Source of the DNA: Pseudomonas sp. SST3 | GTDB lineage: Bacteria; Pseudomonadota; Gammaproteobacteria; Pseudomonadales; Pseudomonadaceae | Reading direction: 5' to 3' | NCBI RefSeq assembly: GCF_003325755.1 | Contig: NZ_QORI02000014.1 | Span: forward strand, 1-64,000 | Length of the DNA stretch: 64,000 nucleotides | Shown here: piece after piece, positions 19,011-30,551 of the stretch | Numbering within the stretch: position 1 is the first letter of the stretch | Layout: the number at the start of each line of letters is the position of its first letter | Program-made: the position numbers and the translations under genes | The notes under the pieces: model-generated | Told to the model about the DNA's origin: nothing | What the model saw: only the letters and a program-made list of their open reading frames with translations | The model's database searches: none

Positions 19011-22000
19011 TTAGCCTGTTGTCTGCGCCATCGGTGCTACCGTGCGCTCCGGGCTCGCCAACAGCGTATAGACCGCCGGTAGTACGAACAGCGTAAACAG
19101 CGTGCCGACCGTCATGCCCGTGGCGATCACCATTCCGATATCGAATCGACTCACGGCTCCGGCGCCGCTGGCCAGGATCAGCGGAACCATGCCGAATACA
19201 GTTGCTGCGGTCGTCATCAGCACCGGCCTCAATCGGATCGCTGCCGCTTCCTCCACCGCTTCACGACGGCTCAAGCGTCGCTCTCTACGCAGTTGATTAG
19301 CGAACTCGACGATCATGATGCCGTGCTTGCTGATCAGACCGATCAGCGTCACCAGTCCAACCTGTGTGTAGATATTCATGCTCGACAGGCCGAGGAATAG
19401 GGGCACCAGTGCGCCGCAGATCGACAATGGCACGGTGACCAGTATCACCAGCGGATCGCGGAAGCTCTCGAACTGCGCCGCCAGTACGAGGAAGATGACG
19501 GCCAGTGCGAGCGCGAACGTGGTGTACAGCGCATTGCCTTCCTGAATGTACTGACGCGACGCGCCGGCGTAGTCGAAGGTGTATCCCTGCGGCGCTTCCT
19601 CGCGTGCGATGCTGCGCAGGGTGTCGATGGCCTCGCCCATGCTGACGATCGGGAAGCCCTGGATCGTCGCGGCGTTGAGCTGCTGGAACTGACTCAACTG
19701 GGTTGGCCGGGCGCGGTCATGCACCTTGATTAAAGTGGATAAGGGCAGCATCTCGCCGCGATCATTCTTCACATAGTAATTGCTCAGCCAGCCTGGATTG
19801 TCCCGGTAGGCTTGCTCCACTTGGGCAATTACCTTGTAGCTGCGGCCCTCGATGGTGAAGCGATTGATCTCGCTTTCGCCGAGCAGGGTTGCCAGCGTCA
19901 CGCCGAGGTCTTCCATCGTCACGCCCATTTGCGCCGCCTTTTCGCGGTCGATGTCGACGACGATTTCCGGTTTGTCGAATGCCAGATCCACATCGAGAAA
20001 AGCAAACTTGCCGGACGCCTGGGCTTTTTCCTTGATTCGCTCAGTCACCTGCAGCAGCGACTCGTAGTCGTTAGCGGTATTGATCACGAACTGGAATGGC
20101 AGCCCTTCGCCAGTGCCCGGTAAGGAGGGCAAATTGAAGCCGAAGACTTGCAAGCCAGGGATCTGATCGATCTTCGCTTGCACCTCGGGAAGTACCTCCA
20201 TCTGGGTGCGCTCACGCTCGTCCCAAGGTGTCATCAAGAACCCACCGATGCCGCTCTGCACACCGTTGAAGCCGTTGATCTGGAACCAGGAGTAATACTC
20301 GGGGAACGATTGGAAGATCTCCAGAAACTGATCGGTATAGGCGTTGAGGTAGTCGAGGTTGGCCGTCTGTGGTGCGCTGGCCATCATGAAAATGATGCCC
20401 TGGTCTTCCTCCGGCGCCAGCTCGCTTTCGGCGAACTTGAGCAGGACCGGAATCAACCCGAGCACGATCACGGCGAATACCAGCACCACCGGGCGGGTAT
20501 TCAGCGTGCCGTGCAGGGCGCGCTGGTAACGCAGTTTCAGTCGATCGAACAACAAATCCAGCCGATGTGCCAGCCCCGTCGGGTTTTCTTCATGGCGCAA
20601 CAGGCGCGAGCACATCATCGGCGACAGCGTCAGCGCCACCACGCCTGAGATCAGCACCGCTCCGGCCAGTGTCAGTGCGAACTCCTGAAACAGCGCACCG
20701 GTCAGGCCCTGCAGAAAGCCGATGGGTGCATAGACCGCCGCGAGGGTAATGGTCATGGTGACGACTGGCATGGCGATCTCTCGAGCGCCGTCGATCGCTG
20801 CCTGGAAGGGCGACTTGCCGTCCTCGATATGCCGATGGATGTTTTCCACCACCACGATGGCATCGTCCACCACCAGGCCGATCGCCAGCACCATGGCCAG
20901 CAACGTCAGCAAATTGATCGAGTAGCCCATGGCCTGCATGAAGAACATCACGCCGATCATTGACAGCGGAATGGTCACCACCGGAATCAGCACCGAGCGC
21001 AGTGATCCGAGGAATAGGAACACCACCACGATGACAATCACCACCGCTTCGGCAAGGGTCTTCACCACTTCGTCGATCGAGGCCTGGATGAAGCGGGTGG
21101 CATCGTAGGCGATGGTGACTTTCAGGCTCGGCGGCAGCTGCGATTCGATCTCCGGCAAGATCGCACGTACCTCGCTGATCACGTCCAGCGGGTTGGCGCT
21201 CGGGGTGCCTTTGATGCCGATATAGACCGAGGGAATGCCATCGAATGAGCTGATGGCGTTGTAGCTTTCGGCACCCATCTCGACCCGCGCCACATCGCCG
21301 AGCAGTACGCGGCTGCCGCCTTCGGTCTTCAGCGGTATGGCGGCGAATGCTTCGGGCGTATTCAGCTCGGTGTCGGCGTTGATGCTGGTGACGACATATT
21401 CCCCCTTCACCTCGCCAGCCGCGGCGAGGAAGTTGTACTTGCGCACGGCCTCGTTCACGTCCCCCGCAGACAGCCCGTAGGCCGCAAGCTTCACCGGGTC
21501 CAGCCAGAGGCGCATGGCAAACACCTGGTTGCCGAGAATTTCCGCCTCGGCCATGCCGGGCAGGGTGGCCAGTTTCGGCTGGATGACACGCGACAGATAA
21601 TCGGTGATCTGGGGGTTGGTCAGCTGTTCGCTATAGAAGCTGATGTACATGAGCGCGGTGGAGTCGGCGGCCTGCTTGTTCAGCACCGGGTCCTCGGCGT
21701 TTTGCGGCAGCTGGTTCTTTACCGAGTTGGCCTGGCTCAACAGCTCCGTGTAGAGCCGGTCGGTGTCAGCCCCGATACGTGCGTAAACCGAGATGGTGGA
21801 CACGTTTTGCTGGCTCACCGATGTCATGTAGTCGACCCCCTCGGCGCTAGCCAGGCTCTGTTGAAGAGGCTGGGTGATATAGCCCTGGATGGTCTCCGCG
21901 TTGGCGCCGGGATAAGCGGTGGTCACGGTAATCAGCGCGCTTTCCATCTGCGGATACTGACGAATGACCAAGCTGTTGAATGCTTGGAAGCCGAGCAGCA

Positions 22001-22064
22001 CGATCAACAGGCTGATCACGCTGGCCAGTACCGGACGGCGAATGAATGGGTCGGTAAATGCCAT
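19011..22064 (-). CDS. mexW: RND multidrug efflux permease, MexW-like
   Basis: 1017 residues, full-length hydrophobe/amphiphile-efflux RND pump. Twelve membrane helices, two large periplasmic loops, and the proton-relay helix 4 with paired Asp (AMVLAIGLVVDDAIVVVENI) are present. The N-terminus MAFTDPFIRRPVLASV and overall sequence closely resemble P. aeruginosa MexW (from memory), and mexVW also lies between the imelysin genes and groEL there. It works with the MexV-type adaptor encoded 28 bases upstream and an outer-membrane channel encoded elsewhere. No oprM homologue is adjacent. Confidence 0.9.
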   Translation of the reverse strand: MAFTDPFIRRPVLASVISLLIVLLGFQAFNSLVIRQYPQMESALITVTTAYPGANAETIQGYITQPLQQSLASAEGVDYMTSVSQQNVSTISVYARIGADTDRLYTELLSQANSVKNQLPQNAEDPVLNKQAADSTALMYISFYSEQLTNPQITDYLSRVIQPKLATLPGMAEAEILGNQVFAMRLWLDPVKLAAYGLSAGDVNEAVRKYNFLAAAGEVKGEYVVTSINADTELNTPEAFAAIPLKTEGGSRVLLGDVARVEMGAESYNAISSFDGIPSVYIGIKGTPSANPLDVISEVRAILPEIESQLPPSLKVTIAYDATRFIQASIDEVVKTLAEAVVIVIVVVFLFLGSLRSVLIPVVTIPLSMIGVMFFMQAMGYSINLLTLLAMVLAIGLVVDDAIVVVENIHRHIEDGKSPFQAAIDGAREIAMPVVTMTITLAAVYAPIGFLQGLTGALFQEFALTLAGAVLISGVVALTLSPMMCSRLLRHEENPTGLAHRLDLLFDRLKLRYQRALHGTLNTRPVVLVFAVIVLGLIPVLLKFAESELAPEEDQGIIFMMASAPQTANLDYLNAYTDQFLEIFQSFPEYYSWFQINGFNGVQSGIGGFLMTPWDERERTQMEVLPEVQAKIDQIPGLQVFGFNLPSLPGTGEGLPFQFVINTANDYESLLQVTERIKEKAQASGKFAFLDVDLAFDKPEIVVDIDREKAAQMGVTMEDLGVTLATLLGESEINRFTIEGRSYKVIAQVEQAYRDNPGWLSNYYVKNDRGEMLPLSTLIKVHDRARPTQLSQFQQLNAATIQGFPIVSMGEAIDTLRSIAREEAPQGYTFDYAGASRQYIQEGNALYTTFALALAVIFLVLAAQFESFRDPLVILVTVPLSICGALVPLFLGLSSMNIYTQVGLVTLIGLISKHGIMIVEFANQLRRERRLSRREAVEEAAAIRLRPVLMTTAATVFGMVPLILASGAGAVSRFDIGMVIATGMTVGTLFTLFVLPAVYTLLASPERTVAPMAQTTG

Positions 22065-22092
22065 AGCGATTGATGTCCCTGTGGTCGGCGCC

Positions 22093-23259
22093 TCAGCGGG
22101 CGCCGGATCCGTTGTCTGTCTCGAGCTTGAGCGTGCGCTTCTCGGCGATGGCGACGTGGGCGCCAGCGTCCAGCTTTAGCTGGCCGGCGATCACGACCTG
22201 CTCACCAGCTTCGAGTCCTTCGAGGATCACCACCTGACCGTCGCGACGCTCGCCGGTCTCGACGAAGCGCCGCTCAACGACCAGATAGGGTTCATTTTGC
22301 CCAGAGGCTTCGGGGGCTTGCTCGGTGCCTTCTGCGGGTTCGGGTGCTTGTCCTTCCTTCACGACGAGCACCGAATTGCCATAAAGCGTGTAGGTGATCG
22401 CAGTTTCCGGTACCACGACTCGTGGCTCCTCACTGGGCAACAGTACCTGCAGGTCGGCGAACATGCCCGGCAGCAGGCGCTCGCCGGGGTTGGCCAGTTC
22501 TGCACGGACCTGCACGTTACGGGTGGTGGTTTCCACCTTAGGGTTCAGCGCGACGATTCGGCCTTCGAAGTACTCATCGGGAAACGCAGCTACCTGGATC
22601 CGCACGGGTTGCCCGATGGCGAGCAAGGGCACCTGCTGTTCGGCCAGATAGAAGTCAACGAACAGGGTCGACAGGTCCTGCAGCGTCGCAATAGGCGTGC
22701 CGGCGGCAACGAAATCGCCGACGTCCACCTGGTTGATCCCGATGGTTCCGGAGAAGGGCGCGAGGATGCGCTTCTTTGCCAGGCTGGCCTTCAGCTGCGC
22801 GACAGTGGCAGCGGCTTTCTGCGATTCGGCATTGAGCCGATCGAACTCGCTGCGTGAGATCGCTTGGCGATCGACCAGACTACGTGCCCGCTCGAACTCG
22901 ACCTTGGCGAGATGCAAGTCGGCCTGGGCCGCTGCCAGGCTCGCCTGTTCGATCTCGCTGTCGAGCAGAACGACCGGTTGGCCCTTGAGGATCTTCTCGC
23001 CCGAGCGGAACTGCACATCGCTGATGGTGCCAGCGATCTCCACGGACAGGTCGATGCCCTGGGATGCAGTGAGCGTGCCGATAGCCGGGAGCCGACTTTG
23101 CCAAGGCTGACGACTGGACTCGGTCACCTCGACACTGATCGGCGGCTTCGGTGCGTTGAATTGCTGGATCTGTGAGTAAATCGAGTTGAACTTAAGGGCG
23201 GCGAGGATCAATACCACGACGATCACCGCGCCCAGCATGAGCAGCATGCGGCGCAACAT
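22093..23259 (-). CDS. mexV: RND efflux periplasmic adaptor, MexV-like
   Basis: 388 residues. It has an N-terminal membrane anchor (LRRMLLMLGAVIVVVLILAAL), a lipoyl-type half-motif (GIDLSVEIAGTISDVQFRSGEKI), an alpha-helical hairpin (about 100-165), the second lipoyl half (APFSGTIGINQVDVGDFV) and beta-barrel and membrane-proximal domains. It has a low-complexity Glu/Pro/Ala insert (EPAEGTEQAPEASGQ) near the C-terminus. Start at the ATG at 23259, just before the membrane anchor; the frame is open to 23304. First gene of the mexVW unit. Confidence 0.88.
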   Translation of the reverse strand: MLRRMLLMLGAVIVVVLILAALKFNSIYSQIQQFNAPKPPISVEVTESSRQPWQSRLPAIGTLTASQGIDLSVEIAGTISDVQFRSGEKILKGQPVVLLDSEIEQASLAAAQADLHLAKVEFERARSLVDRQAISRSEFDRLNAESQKAAATVAQLKASLAKKRILAPFSGTIGINQVDVGDFVAAGTPIATLQDLSTLFVDFYLAEQQVPLLAIGQPVRIQVAAFPDEYFEGRIVALNPKVETTTRNVQVRAELANPGERLLPGMFADLQVLLPSEEPRVVVPETAITYTLYGNSVLVVKEGQAPEPAEGTEQAPEASGQNEPYLVVERRFVETGERRDGQVVILEGLEAGEQVVIAGQLKLDAGAHVAIAEKRTLKLETDNGSGAR

Positions 23260-23565
23260 CTTCCGTATTCCTTGGATAGGGATGAGCCGGCTGGCTACTG
23301 CCATGAAATGAGGCAGCCGTTCAGGTGCACAAGCGACCGAGTACCGACCTGATGCGGCCCCGGCCTATGGTTGTTCCGACCAGAACGGTCGGGAAGCAGC
23401 GAAAGTAGCTCCGAACCTGGCGTATGTAAAGGGATAGGTAGAGGTGTCTGCGACGAGCTTGGCAGGGTGCATAGCGGCGGGGTAGAGCCGGAATGGCTGT
23501 GTCCGGCAGTACTTACCTTTCAACGGCCCCACCGTCGGAGGAGCCGTTGCGTCGGCATATCCGTA
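23260..23565. other. Intergenic region upstream of mexV with two inverted repeats
   Basis: No gene seen. CCGACC/GGTCGG (23376-23381, 23387-23392, loop 5) lies about 120 bases before mexV and looks like an operator for a TetR-type repressor. CAACGGC/GCCGTTG (23521-23527, 23543-23549) lies 17 bases after the end of the chemoreceptor gene but has no T tract, so it is at best a weak terminator. Confidence 0.5.
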
Positions 23566-25194
23566 TCAGCCCGCGAGGCGGTGCGTCACTTCGCTGAGCT
23601 GGGTCGACAACCCATGCAGGTTCTGGCTGGCTTTCTCGGTGCGCTCGACGTTTTCCTGATTGGTCGTGGCGATGGCGGTAATTTCGGTCAGGTTGCGCGA
23701 GATATCTTCGGCGACGGAAGTCTGTTCTTCGGCTGCGGTGGCGATCTGCCTGTTCATGTCGCGGATCGCTTCAACCTCCTGGGTGATGCGCTGCAGCATG
23801 CTGCCCGCTTCCGTCACCTGCTCCACGCCCTCGTCGCTGCGAGACTGGCCGCCCTCGATGGCGCGCACGGCATCCACCGCCCCGGTCTGCACGGTATCGA
23901 TGATCTGATGAATCTCGGCAGTCGAATCCGCCGTGCGCCTGGCCAGTGTGCGCACCTCATCGGCTACGACCGCAAAGCCACGGCCAGCGTCACCGGCACG
24001 GGCGGCTTCGATGGCAGCGTTGAGCGCTAGCAGGTTGGTCTGGTCGGCAATGCCGCGAATGACTTCCAGCACCTTGCCGATGCGCCCGCTGTCTGCCTCC
24101 AGGCGGCGAATGACTTCAGCCGTGTTGCTGATCTCGCTGCGCATCTCAGTGATCGTGTGAATCGTTGAGCGCATCATGCTCTCGCCTTGCTGCGCCGAAT
24201 GATCGGCCGCATCGGCGGCGCGCGCGGCGTCGGCGGCATGGCGGGCCACGTCCTGCGATGTGGCGGACATCTCGTGCATGGCGGTGGCAACTTGGTCGGT
24301 GCGCGAGAACTGTTCGCGGGCTCCCTGACCCATCAGCATGGCAATGTCGTTCAGCTCGCCGCTGGCGCTGTCCAGGTCCGAAGTGCTGCGTTGCAAGCGG
24401 GTAAAGGTATCCGCAAGGAAGTCGCGCAAGATGTTCGCGGCCACGGCGAGGTGCCCTAGCTCGTCGGCACGGGATGTATCGACGCGCTCGCTGAAATTTC
24501 CCTGACTGAGCTTGGCGATGTGATTGATCAATTGGCGGATCGGGTCGATCAGGTTGCGGTTCACCAGCCACAGACTGATCAGCCCAATCAGCGCCCCGGC
24601 AGCAAGCATGATCAGCGCGCCAGTGGTGATGGCCCTGTCGGCGGCGGAGCTGATCTCATCGGAGCTACGCAGCGCTGACTCTCGCAACTCGGCGACCAGC
24701 GCGCTGAGCTGTTCGCTGGTGGCGCGATCGATGCCCTTGACCGCAGCGTCTCCCGCGAACGGGTCATAGCCAGCGGCAATATATGCATCGCGACCGGCGC
24801 GATAGGCGATGCCGAGACTGCGGTGCTCTTTGCGCAACTCCTGGACCTGATTGGCTACGGCGGCGTCCCGCTTGCTCAACTGCTGCACCAGCGTGCCGAG
24901 CAGGTCCTGCACCTTGTTTTCCTGGGCTTCGAAGCTTCCCCAGTATTTTGCAAGGCTGTCGGGATTCTTGCCACGCAACAGGACGTTCTTCCATTCCTGC
25001 ACCTGCACCTTGAATTCAAGGTTGGTTTCATCAATCAGGCGCGACGCCTCGATCGGACCTTTCAGCAATTTCTGGTAAGCGGATATGTCATCGGACAAAA
25101 AGGAAAAGCTGGCGAGCGCAATTGCCAGCATCAGTAGCAGGCTGCCGCCGATCAACGCCAACAGCTGAGCGCGCAGGGATTTTTTCAGAAACAT
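23566..25194 (-). CDS. Methyl-accepting chemotaxis protein
   Basis: 542 residues: one membrane helix near the N-terminus ([20 protein letters not shown]), a mostly helical periplasmic domain of about 165 residues without a PAS/Cache look, a second helix ([19 protein letters not shown]), HAMP, and a signalling domain with the conserved hairpin tip ([23 protein letters not shown]). It would report a ligand to CheA/CheW; the ligand is unknown. Start at ATG 25194, next to the membrane helix; the frame is open to 25239. Confidence 0.9.
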   Translation of the reverse strand: MFLKKSLRAQLLALIGGSLLLMLAIALASFSFLSDDISAYQKLLKGPIEASRLIDETNLEFKVQVQEWKNVLLRGKNPDSLAKYWGSFEAQENKVQDLLGTLVQQLSKRDAAVANQVQELRKEHRSLGIAYRAGRDAYIAAGYDPFAGDAAVKGIDRATSEQLSALVAELRESALRSSDEISSAADRAITTGALIMLAAGALIGLISLWLVNRNLIDPIRQLINHIAKLSQGNFSERVDTSRADELGHLAVAANILRDFLADTFTRLQRSTSDLDSASGELNDIAMLMGQGAREQFSRTDQVATAMHEMSATSQDVARHAADAARAADAADHSAQQGESMMRSTIHTITEMRSEISNTAEVIRRLEADSGRIGKVLEVIRGIADQTNLLALNAAIEAARAGDAGRGFAVVADEVRTLARRTADSTAEIHQIIDTVQTGAVDAVRAIEGGQSRSDEGVEQVTEAGSMLQRITQEVEAIRDMNRQIATAAEEQTSVAEDISRNLTEITAIATTNQENVERTEKASQNLHGLSTQLSEVTHRLAG

Positions 25195-25263
25195 CAGAGC
25201 GTTCTCGCATCGAATGGGAGCGCTTGCGTTCGGTCGCAAGTATGAACCGAACGCTCAGACAAT

Positions 25264-25277
25264 TGACCGATCGGTCA
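25264..25277. promoter_or_regulatory. Perfect palindrome upstream of the chemoreceptor gene
   Basis: TGACCGATCGGTCA, a 14-base perfect palindrome 70 bases before the chemoreceptor ATG. The form is that of a TetR-type operator; the binding protein is unknown. Confidence 0.45.
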
Positions 25278-25315
25278 GCTGTTATCGACGAACCGATTCG
25301 ATACTTGAGAGATTT

Positions 25316-26410
25316 TCAGACCAGTCGCAAATGGTTGTCCCAGAGCCCTGCCGGCAACTGCAGCGGGGTACTGACAAAGCGCTTGCCCATGCAATCGACG
25401 AGTCTGCAGCGCCCCTGACCGGAACTCACTACGAAGCCCTGCTCGACCGCAGCGACACCGGCGCAGTCTGCCAAGTGGATCTCATCGCGCAGCTCGGCGC
25501 TGTCCAGGTCCCAGACGAAAACCTTGTTGCCGCGCGGCGCGGTTACGGCCAGCAGACGCAGGCTGTCGTGTATGGCCAGGCTCGCGGTGTATTGATTCAT
25601 GGTCTGGCGTTGCGCCTCGCCCAAGGGGAATGCCTGGAACGGTTGGCCGGGACGTTTGATTGCCAGCAGCGGTACGCGGTCCATGGGGTCGCCTTCGTAT
25701 TGCTGGCCGGACACTACCGTACCGTCGGCTGCTACGGCGAGATGGCGCACGCTGTTCATCTGCTCGGGCAGCTGCTCCTTGCTGATCAGCGTGCCGTCAC
25801 GATGCAGTAACACCAGGCTTGGCTCCATGGCGTCAAGGTTCATCATTTCGCGACTGTCGGCTTCGGTGCGGATGCCACCGTTGGCGACTACCAGCGTCTC
25901 GCCATCCGGCATCCAGAGCAGCTGATGCGGGCCTACGCCATGGGTCGAATGTTCTTTGGCGCGGACCATCCGGCGCGCTTCGACGCGATAGACGCCAAGC
26001 ACGCCGCGGCCGGCATCGGCGGTATCGTTCTCGGTGGTATAGAACCATTCGCCGCTGGCGTGAAATACGCCGTGGCCATAGAAATGTCGATTGAGGGGCG
26101 AGGCCAGCACTTGTAGCAACGTGCCGTCACGGCTGTCGATCAGATAGCTCTCACGGCTCGGCCGGCGTCCGACGAACACGGCTATCGGCAGGTGTGGGTG
26201 GGCATAGACATCATGGCAGCGCTCGCTGACAGGGGTGGCGAATACACGCGTTCCATCGAGCCGGTAGCCCACCGCGTAGTGACGACCATCAGCATCATCG
26301 CGCGCGGAAAGCAGCAAAGGGTGCTCGGTGTTTCGGGTAAGCGTCCAGCCGCCGACGGCGGTCGCTGCGACCACGGCACTACCTAGGCCGAGAAAGGCAC
26401 GGCGCTTCAT
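25316..26410 (-). CDS. DUF1513 family protein, Tat-exported
   Basis: 364 residues. A twin-arginine signal (KRRAFLGLGSAVVAATAVGG) is followed by a beta-propeller-like DUF1513 domain with repeated blades (GHGVFHASGEWFYTTEND; GPHQLLWMPDGETLVVANGG; NSVRHLAVAADGTVV). The ATG at 26410 has GGAG 7 bases upstream; a TTG at 26416 is an alternative. It starts 3 bases after the stop of the imelysin gene, so it is the last gene of the iron-regulated unit; a periplasmic role in iron handling is inferred only from that. Confidence 0.87.
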   Translation of the reverse strand: MKRRAFLGLGSAVVAATAVGGWTLTRNTEHPLLLSARDDADGRHYAVGYRLDGTRVFATPVSERCHDVYAHPHLPIAVFVGRRPSRESYLIDSRDGTLLQVLASPLNRHFYGHGVFHASGEWFYTTENDTADAGRGVLGVYRVEARRMVRAKEHSTHGVGPHQLLWMPDGETLVVANGGIRTEADSREMMNLDAMEPSLVLLHRDGTLISKEQLPEQMNSVRHLAVAADGTVVSGQQYEGDPMDRVPLLAIKRPGQPFQAFPLGEAQRQTMNQYTASLAIHDSLRLLAVTAPRGNKVFVWDLDSAELRDEIHLADCAGVAAVEQGFVVSSGQGRCRLVDCMGKRFVSTPLQLPAGLWDNHLRLV

Positions 26411-26412
26411 GA

Positions 26413-27486
26413 TCAATCTCCGTCGTGGGCGTTGAAGCCGATCTGTACCCCCAGCGCCCGCGCCAGTTCGTTCTGGTGCAGGCGGTGCAAGACGTCGATC
26501 TCCTGGTACAGCTCATCCAGCCGTGCGCGTCCGGCTTCATCTGCGATCAGCTCGCTGAACGGCAGCATGATGTCGGCCAGGTGTTGGCGAGATGTGGCGT
26601 AGGCGACATCGATGCGCTTGATCAGCTCGGTTTGCTCACCGGGGATGAGCTGCTTGAGGCCATTATCATCGCTGCCTTGCCAGAGCTTCTGAGCACCAGC
26701 GAGGGCTGCATCGATGCTGCCAAGCGTGGCATCGCTGCGCCAGGCCTCGGCCTGGAAGGGCTGCGGGAAGCCCTTGCTCTGGCGGCCCAGCGGGGCGCCG
26801 AGCTTTTTCTTCAAGCCATCCAGCGCGGTGACCTGCACGCGCAGCAGATCGGCGATCGCTTCCTGCGAATCGGCGTAGCGCTCATTGGGAAACTCGCTCA
26901 GTTGCGCGGCCATGCCGTCTTCGCCTTCCCACTCCTGCAGGATGTTCGCGGCGAGCTTCTGCTGGTGCTCTCCGATTGCTTCCAGCAGCTGGCAGTAACG
27001 CGCCTTGACCTGGCTGTCGCCGAGGTCGACTGCTTTGTCGTAGAGCACATACTCATATGCCGAAAGGCCCTGCAGAACGACACTACCGTCCTCCAGGTCG
27101 GCCTGGGTCAGCTCGGGCTTGTTCTTCAGCAGGGCAGTGACCTGACGCCCCACCAGGTTTTTCTTGTCCGGCCAGAACTGCACCTGCCAGGCCCGGTTGC
27201 CTTCGCCCATCGGGCCGATCAGCAATGGCTGCAAGCCCGCCCAGGCAAACTGCGCCTGCAGGAAGGCTTCACGCGCAACATCGAGCTCTTCGTTTCCGGC
27301 GCAGAAAGCGATGCTGCTGGCGGCCATGCGTCGGTTGGTTTCGGCCCATTGGGTATAGGTCGGAAGCAGGACTTCATCGGCCAGCGTCTTGCTGGTTTCC
27401 GCGAGTGGATCGGATGGCGCGCAGGCACCGAGCAGCAGGCCCAGTGCGGTGGCGGTGACGGCTGAAAGATAACGATCGGTGTACAT
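26413..27486 (-). CDS. Imelysin family lipoprotein
   Basis: 357 residues with a lipoprotein signal (lipobox LLLGAC) and an imelysin (peptidase M75 family) domain, including the LSAYEYVLYD segment in place of the GxHxxE motif seen in the other imelysin of this window, so the metal-site residues differ. GAGGAA lies 5 bases before the ATG at 27486. It is 42 bases after the di-heme protein gene, in the order known from PA4371-PA4373. Imelysin proteins are iron-regulated periplasmic or outer-membrane proteins; their exact work is unsettled. Confidence 0.88.
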   Translation of the reverse strand: MYTDRYLSAVTATALGLLLGACAPSDPLAETSKTLADEVLLPTYTQWAETNRRMAASSIAFCAGNEELDVAREAFLQAQFAWAGLQPLLIGPMGEGNRAWQVQFWPDKKNLVGRQVTALLKNKPELTQADLEDGSVVLQGLSAYEYVLYDKAVDLGDSQVKARYCQLLEAIGEHQQKLAANILQEWEGEDGMAAQLSEFPNERYADSQEAIADLLRVQVTALDGLKKKLGAPLGRQSKGFPQPFQAEAWRSDATLGSIDAALAGAQKLWQGSDDNGLKQLIPGEQTELIKRIDVAYATSRQHLADIMLPFSELIADEAGRARLDELYQEIDVLHRLHQNELARALGVQIGFNAHDGD

Positions 27487-27528
27487 ATTGTTCCTCGGCA
27501 AGGCCGGACCGCGCTGGCTGGTCCGATG

Positions 27529-28944
27529 CTAGAGTGATTCGAGAAAGGCCAGCAGGGCGCTGCGCTCGTTGCTGTCGAAGCCGAGCACTGACTGCTTGGC
27601 CTGTTCCGCTTCGCCGCCGTGCCAAAGTATGGCTTCGAGCAGATTGCGGGCACGTCCGTCATGCAGGAATTGGGTATGGCCGCTCACCGTTTCGGTCATG
27701 CCGATGCCCCACAGTGGTGGCGTGCGCCACTCACTGCCGCTGGCCTCGAATTCGGGGCGATGGTCGGCAAGCCCTTCTCCCATGTCATGCAGCAGCAGAT
27801 CGGAGTAGGGGCGAATGATCTGATTGGCCTGTTCCGGTTCTGCGGCCTCGCCCGTGGTGAATGCCGGCACATGGCAGCTCTGGCATCCGGCTTGGTGGAA
27901 TAGGGTCTTGCCTGCAAGTACTTGCGGATCGTCGACGTTGCGCCGCGCCGGTACGCCAAGGTTGCGGGTATAGAACAGTACCAATCCTAGAATGTTGTCG
28001 CTGACTTCAGGGTCGCCGCCGTGAGGCATGGCACGACAGTCCTGCTGTCTTTCGGTGCAGCTGCTGCCTGTGAAAATGCTGGTGGTAAGTCCCATGTCGT
28101 TAAAGAAAGCGTCGGCGTTCTGCTGGTTCAGATTCGGTTGTCCGGCCTTCCAGCCAAAGCGGCCGATCGCTTTTTCACGTGTGCTTTGGTCGAAAACTCT
28201 GTTGGGGCGCCCGGAAATCCCATTGCCATCGCGGTCGTCCGGATCGGCGTTGGCCAGCAGCGCGGATTCTGGAATCGCCTCCAGCAACCCGAGGCCAATC
28301 ATGGCCGGCGCCACCCTGACGGAGAACTGAGTATCCGGATGCATCGGGCCGTAGCCCAACTCGGTTATGTCCAGCTGCGGGACTCGCAGCTCGACTTCAA
28401 AACCGTCGGCGAAGCGCTCGGTCCGCGTACCATAGCTGAGCCGGACCTTACCTTCGGGTGCCACGCCGGGAATCGCCATATCCTGCAACTGGCCACCGTA
28501 TGTGGGCTCCGGCGCGATGCCTCGCTGCCTGACGACTTCAGCGTGCTCGGCGCCAGCAGGAATCGATAGCCGCACCAGCATCGACACGGCATTGCCGCGC
28601 TCGTCTTGTGCCGGACGACCACGCCCATCCTTGATGTGACAGCTCTGGCAGGCGTTGGTGTTGAGCAGCGGCCCGAGCCCATCGCGAGCGGTGGTAGAGG
28701 CGGGGGCGATGACCCAGGGATTACGAAAAAAGCTGTTGCCGACACTGAAGTCCAGTCGGCGCACCGGCGACAGATTGGCTGATGGCATCGAAAAGGCGTT
28801 CTGATCGAATTTCATCACCGTGGCGTCGCCCGCGGACAATGCCTCTCCTGGCTCGGCCTGTGTGAAGAGCGGCGTCTGCTCTCCGCAGCCGGCCAGGCCA
28901 AAGGCCAGGAGCAAGACAGTAGCGGAGCGAAAAAGCGGGTGCAT
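27529..28944 (-). CDS. Di-heme oxidoreductase family protein (DUF1111), lipoprotein
   Basis: 471 residues. A lipobox (FGLAGC) is followed by two c-type heme motifs, CQSCH near residue 100 and CQSCH near residue 355, and the wide barrel-like region of the DUF1111 (thiol oxidoreductase-like) family. It is periplasmic and redox-active; the partner is probably one of the adjacent imelysin lipoproteins. First gene of the unit read through the second imelysin and DUF1513 genes. A Fur-box-like site lies 56 bases upstream of its ATG. Confidence 0.88.
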   Translation of the reverse strand: MHPLFRSATVLLLAFGLAGCGEQTPLFTQAEPGEALSAGDATVMKFDQNAFSMPSANLSPVRRLDFSVGNSFFRNPWVIAPASTTARDGLGPLLNTNACQSCHIKDGRGRPAQDERGNAVSMLVRLSIPAGAEHAEVVRQRGIAPEPTYGGQLQDMAIPGVAPEGKVRLSYGTRTERFADGFEVELRVPQLDITELGYGPMHPDTQFSVRVAPAMIGLGLLEAIPESALLANADPDDRDGNGISGRPNRVFDQSTREKAIGRFGWKAGQPNLNQQNADAFFNDMGLTTSIFTGSSCTERQQDCRAMPHGGDPEVSDNILGLVLFYTRNLGVPARRNVDDPQVLAGKTLFHQAGCQSCHVPAFTTGEAAEPEQANQIIRPYSDLLLHDMGEGLADHRPEFEASGSEWRTPPLWGIGMTETVSGHTQFLHDGRARNLLEAILWHGGEAEQAKQSVLGFDSNERSALLAFLESL

Positions 28945-28999
28945 CGAGTAATACCAGTGCCGTAACAGGGCGGCAATCTTAGCAGGCTAATGGAGCCTG

Positions 29000-29018
29000 A
29001 ATAAGAGGGATTTGCATT
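29000..29018 (-). promoter_or_regulatory. Fur-box-like site upstream of the DUF1111-imelysin-DUF1513 operon
   Basis: Read on the minus strand, the 19 bases match the Fur consensus (AATGATAAT-N-ATTATCATT) at 12 of 18 scored positions, including AATG and AAT on the left and ATT on the right. Iron-responsive control of imelysin operons is known in pseudomonads. Confidence 0.55.
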
Positions 29019-29073
29019 TAACAGTATGCTTGCTGGTCGAACGAGCGCCAAACGCAGTCGTTGAGCCGTAAAT

Positions 29074-29102
29074 AGAGAGGGCGGCATTGCGCCGCCCTCT
29101 CT
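29074..29102 (-). terminator. Terminator after the first imelysin gene
   Basis: A 12-bp perfect stem (29074-29085 with 29091-29102), 5-base loop, 18 bases after the stop of the imelysin gene on the minus strand, followed by a moderately T-rich stretch. It separates this gene from the DUF1111 operon, which explains why each has its own Fur-like site. Confidence 0.75.
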
Positions 29103-29120
29103 CGTCGTCGCGAACGCGGC

Positions 29121-30479
<1,359 letters not shown>

Positions 30480-30551
30480 GGCGGGTTCCTTTGCTTGCAG
30501 GGTGGTATGAGCTGTTCAGCAGCGAAGCTGCGACAAACTGATGCAGACCAT

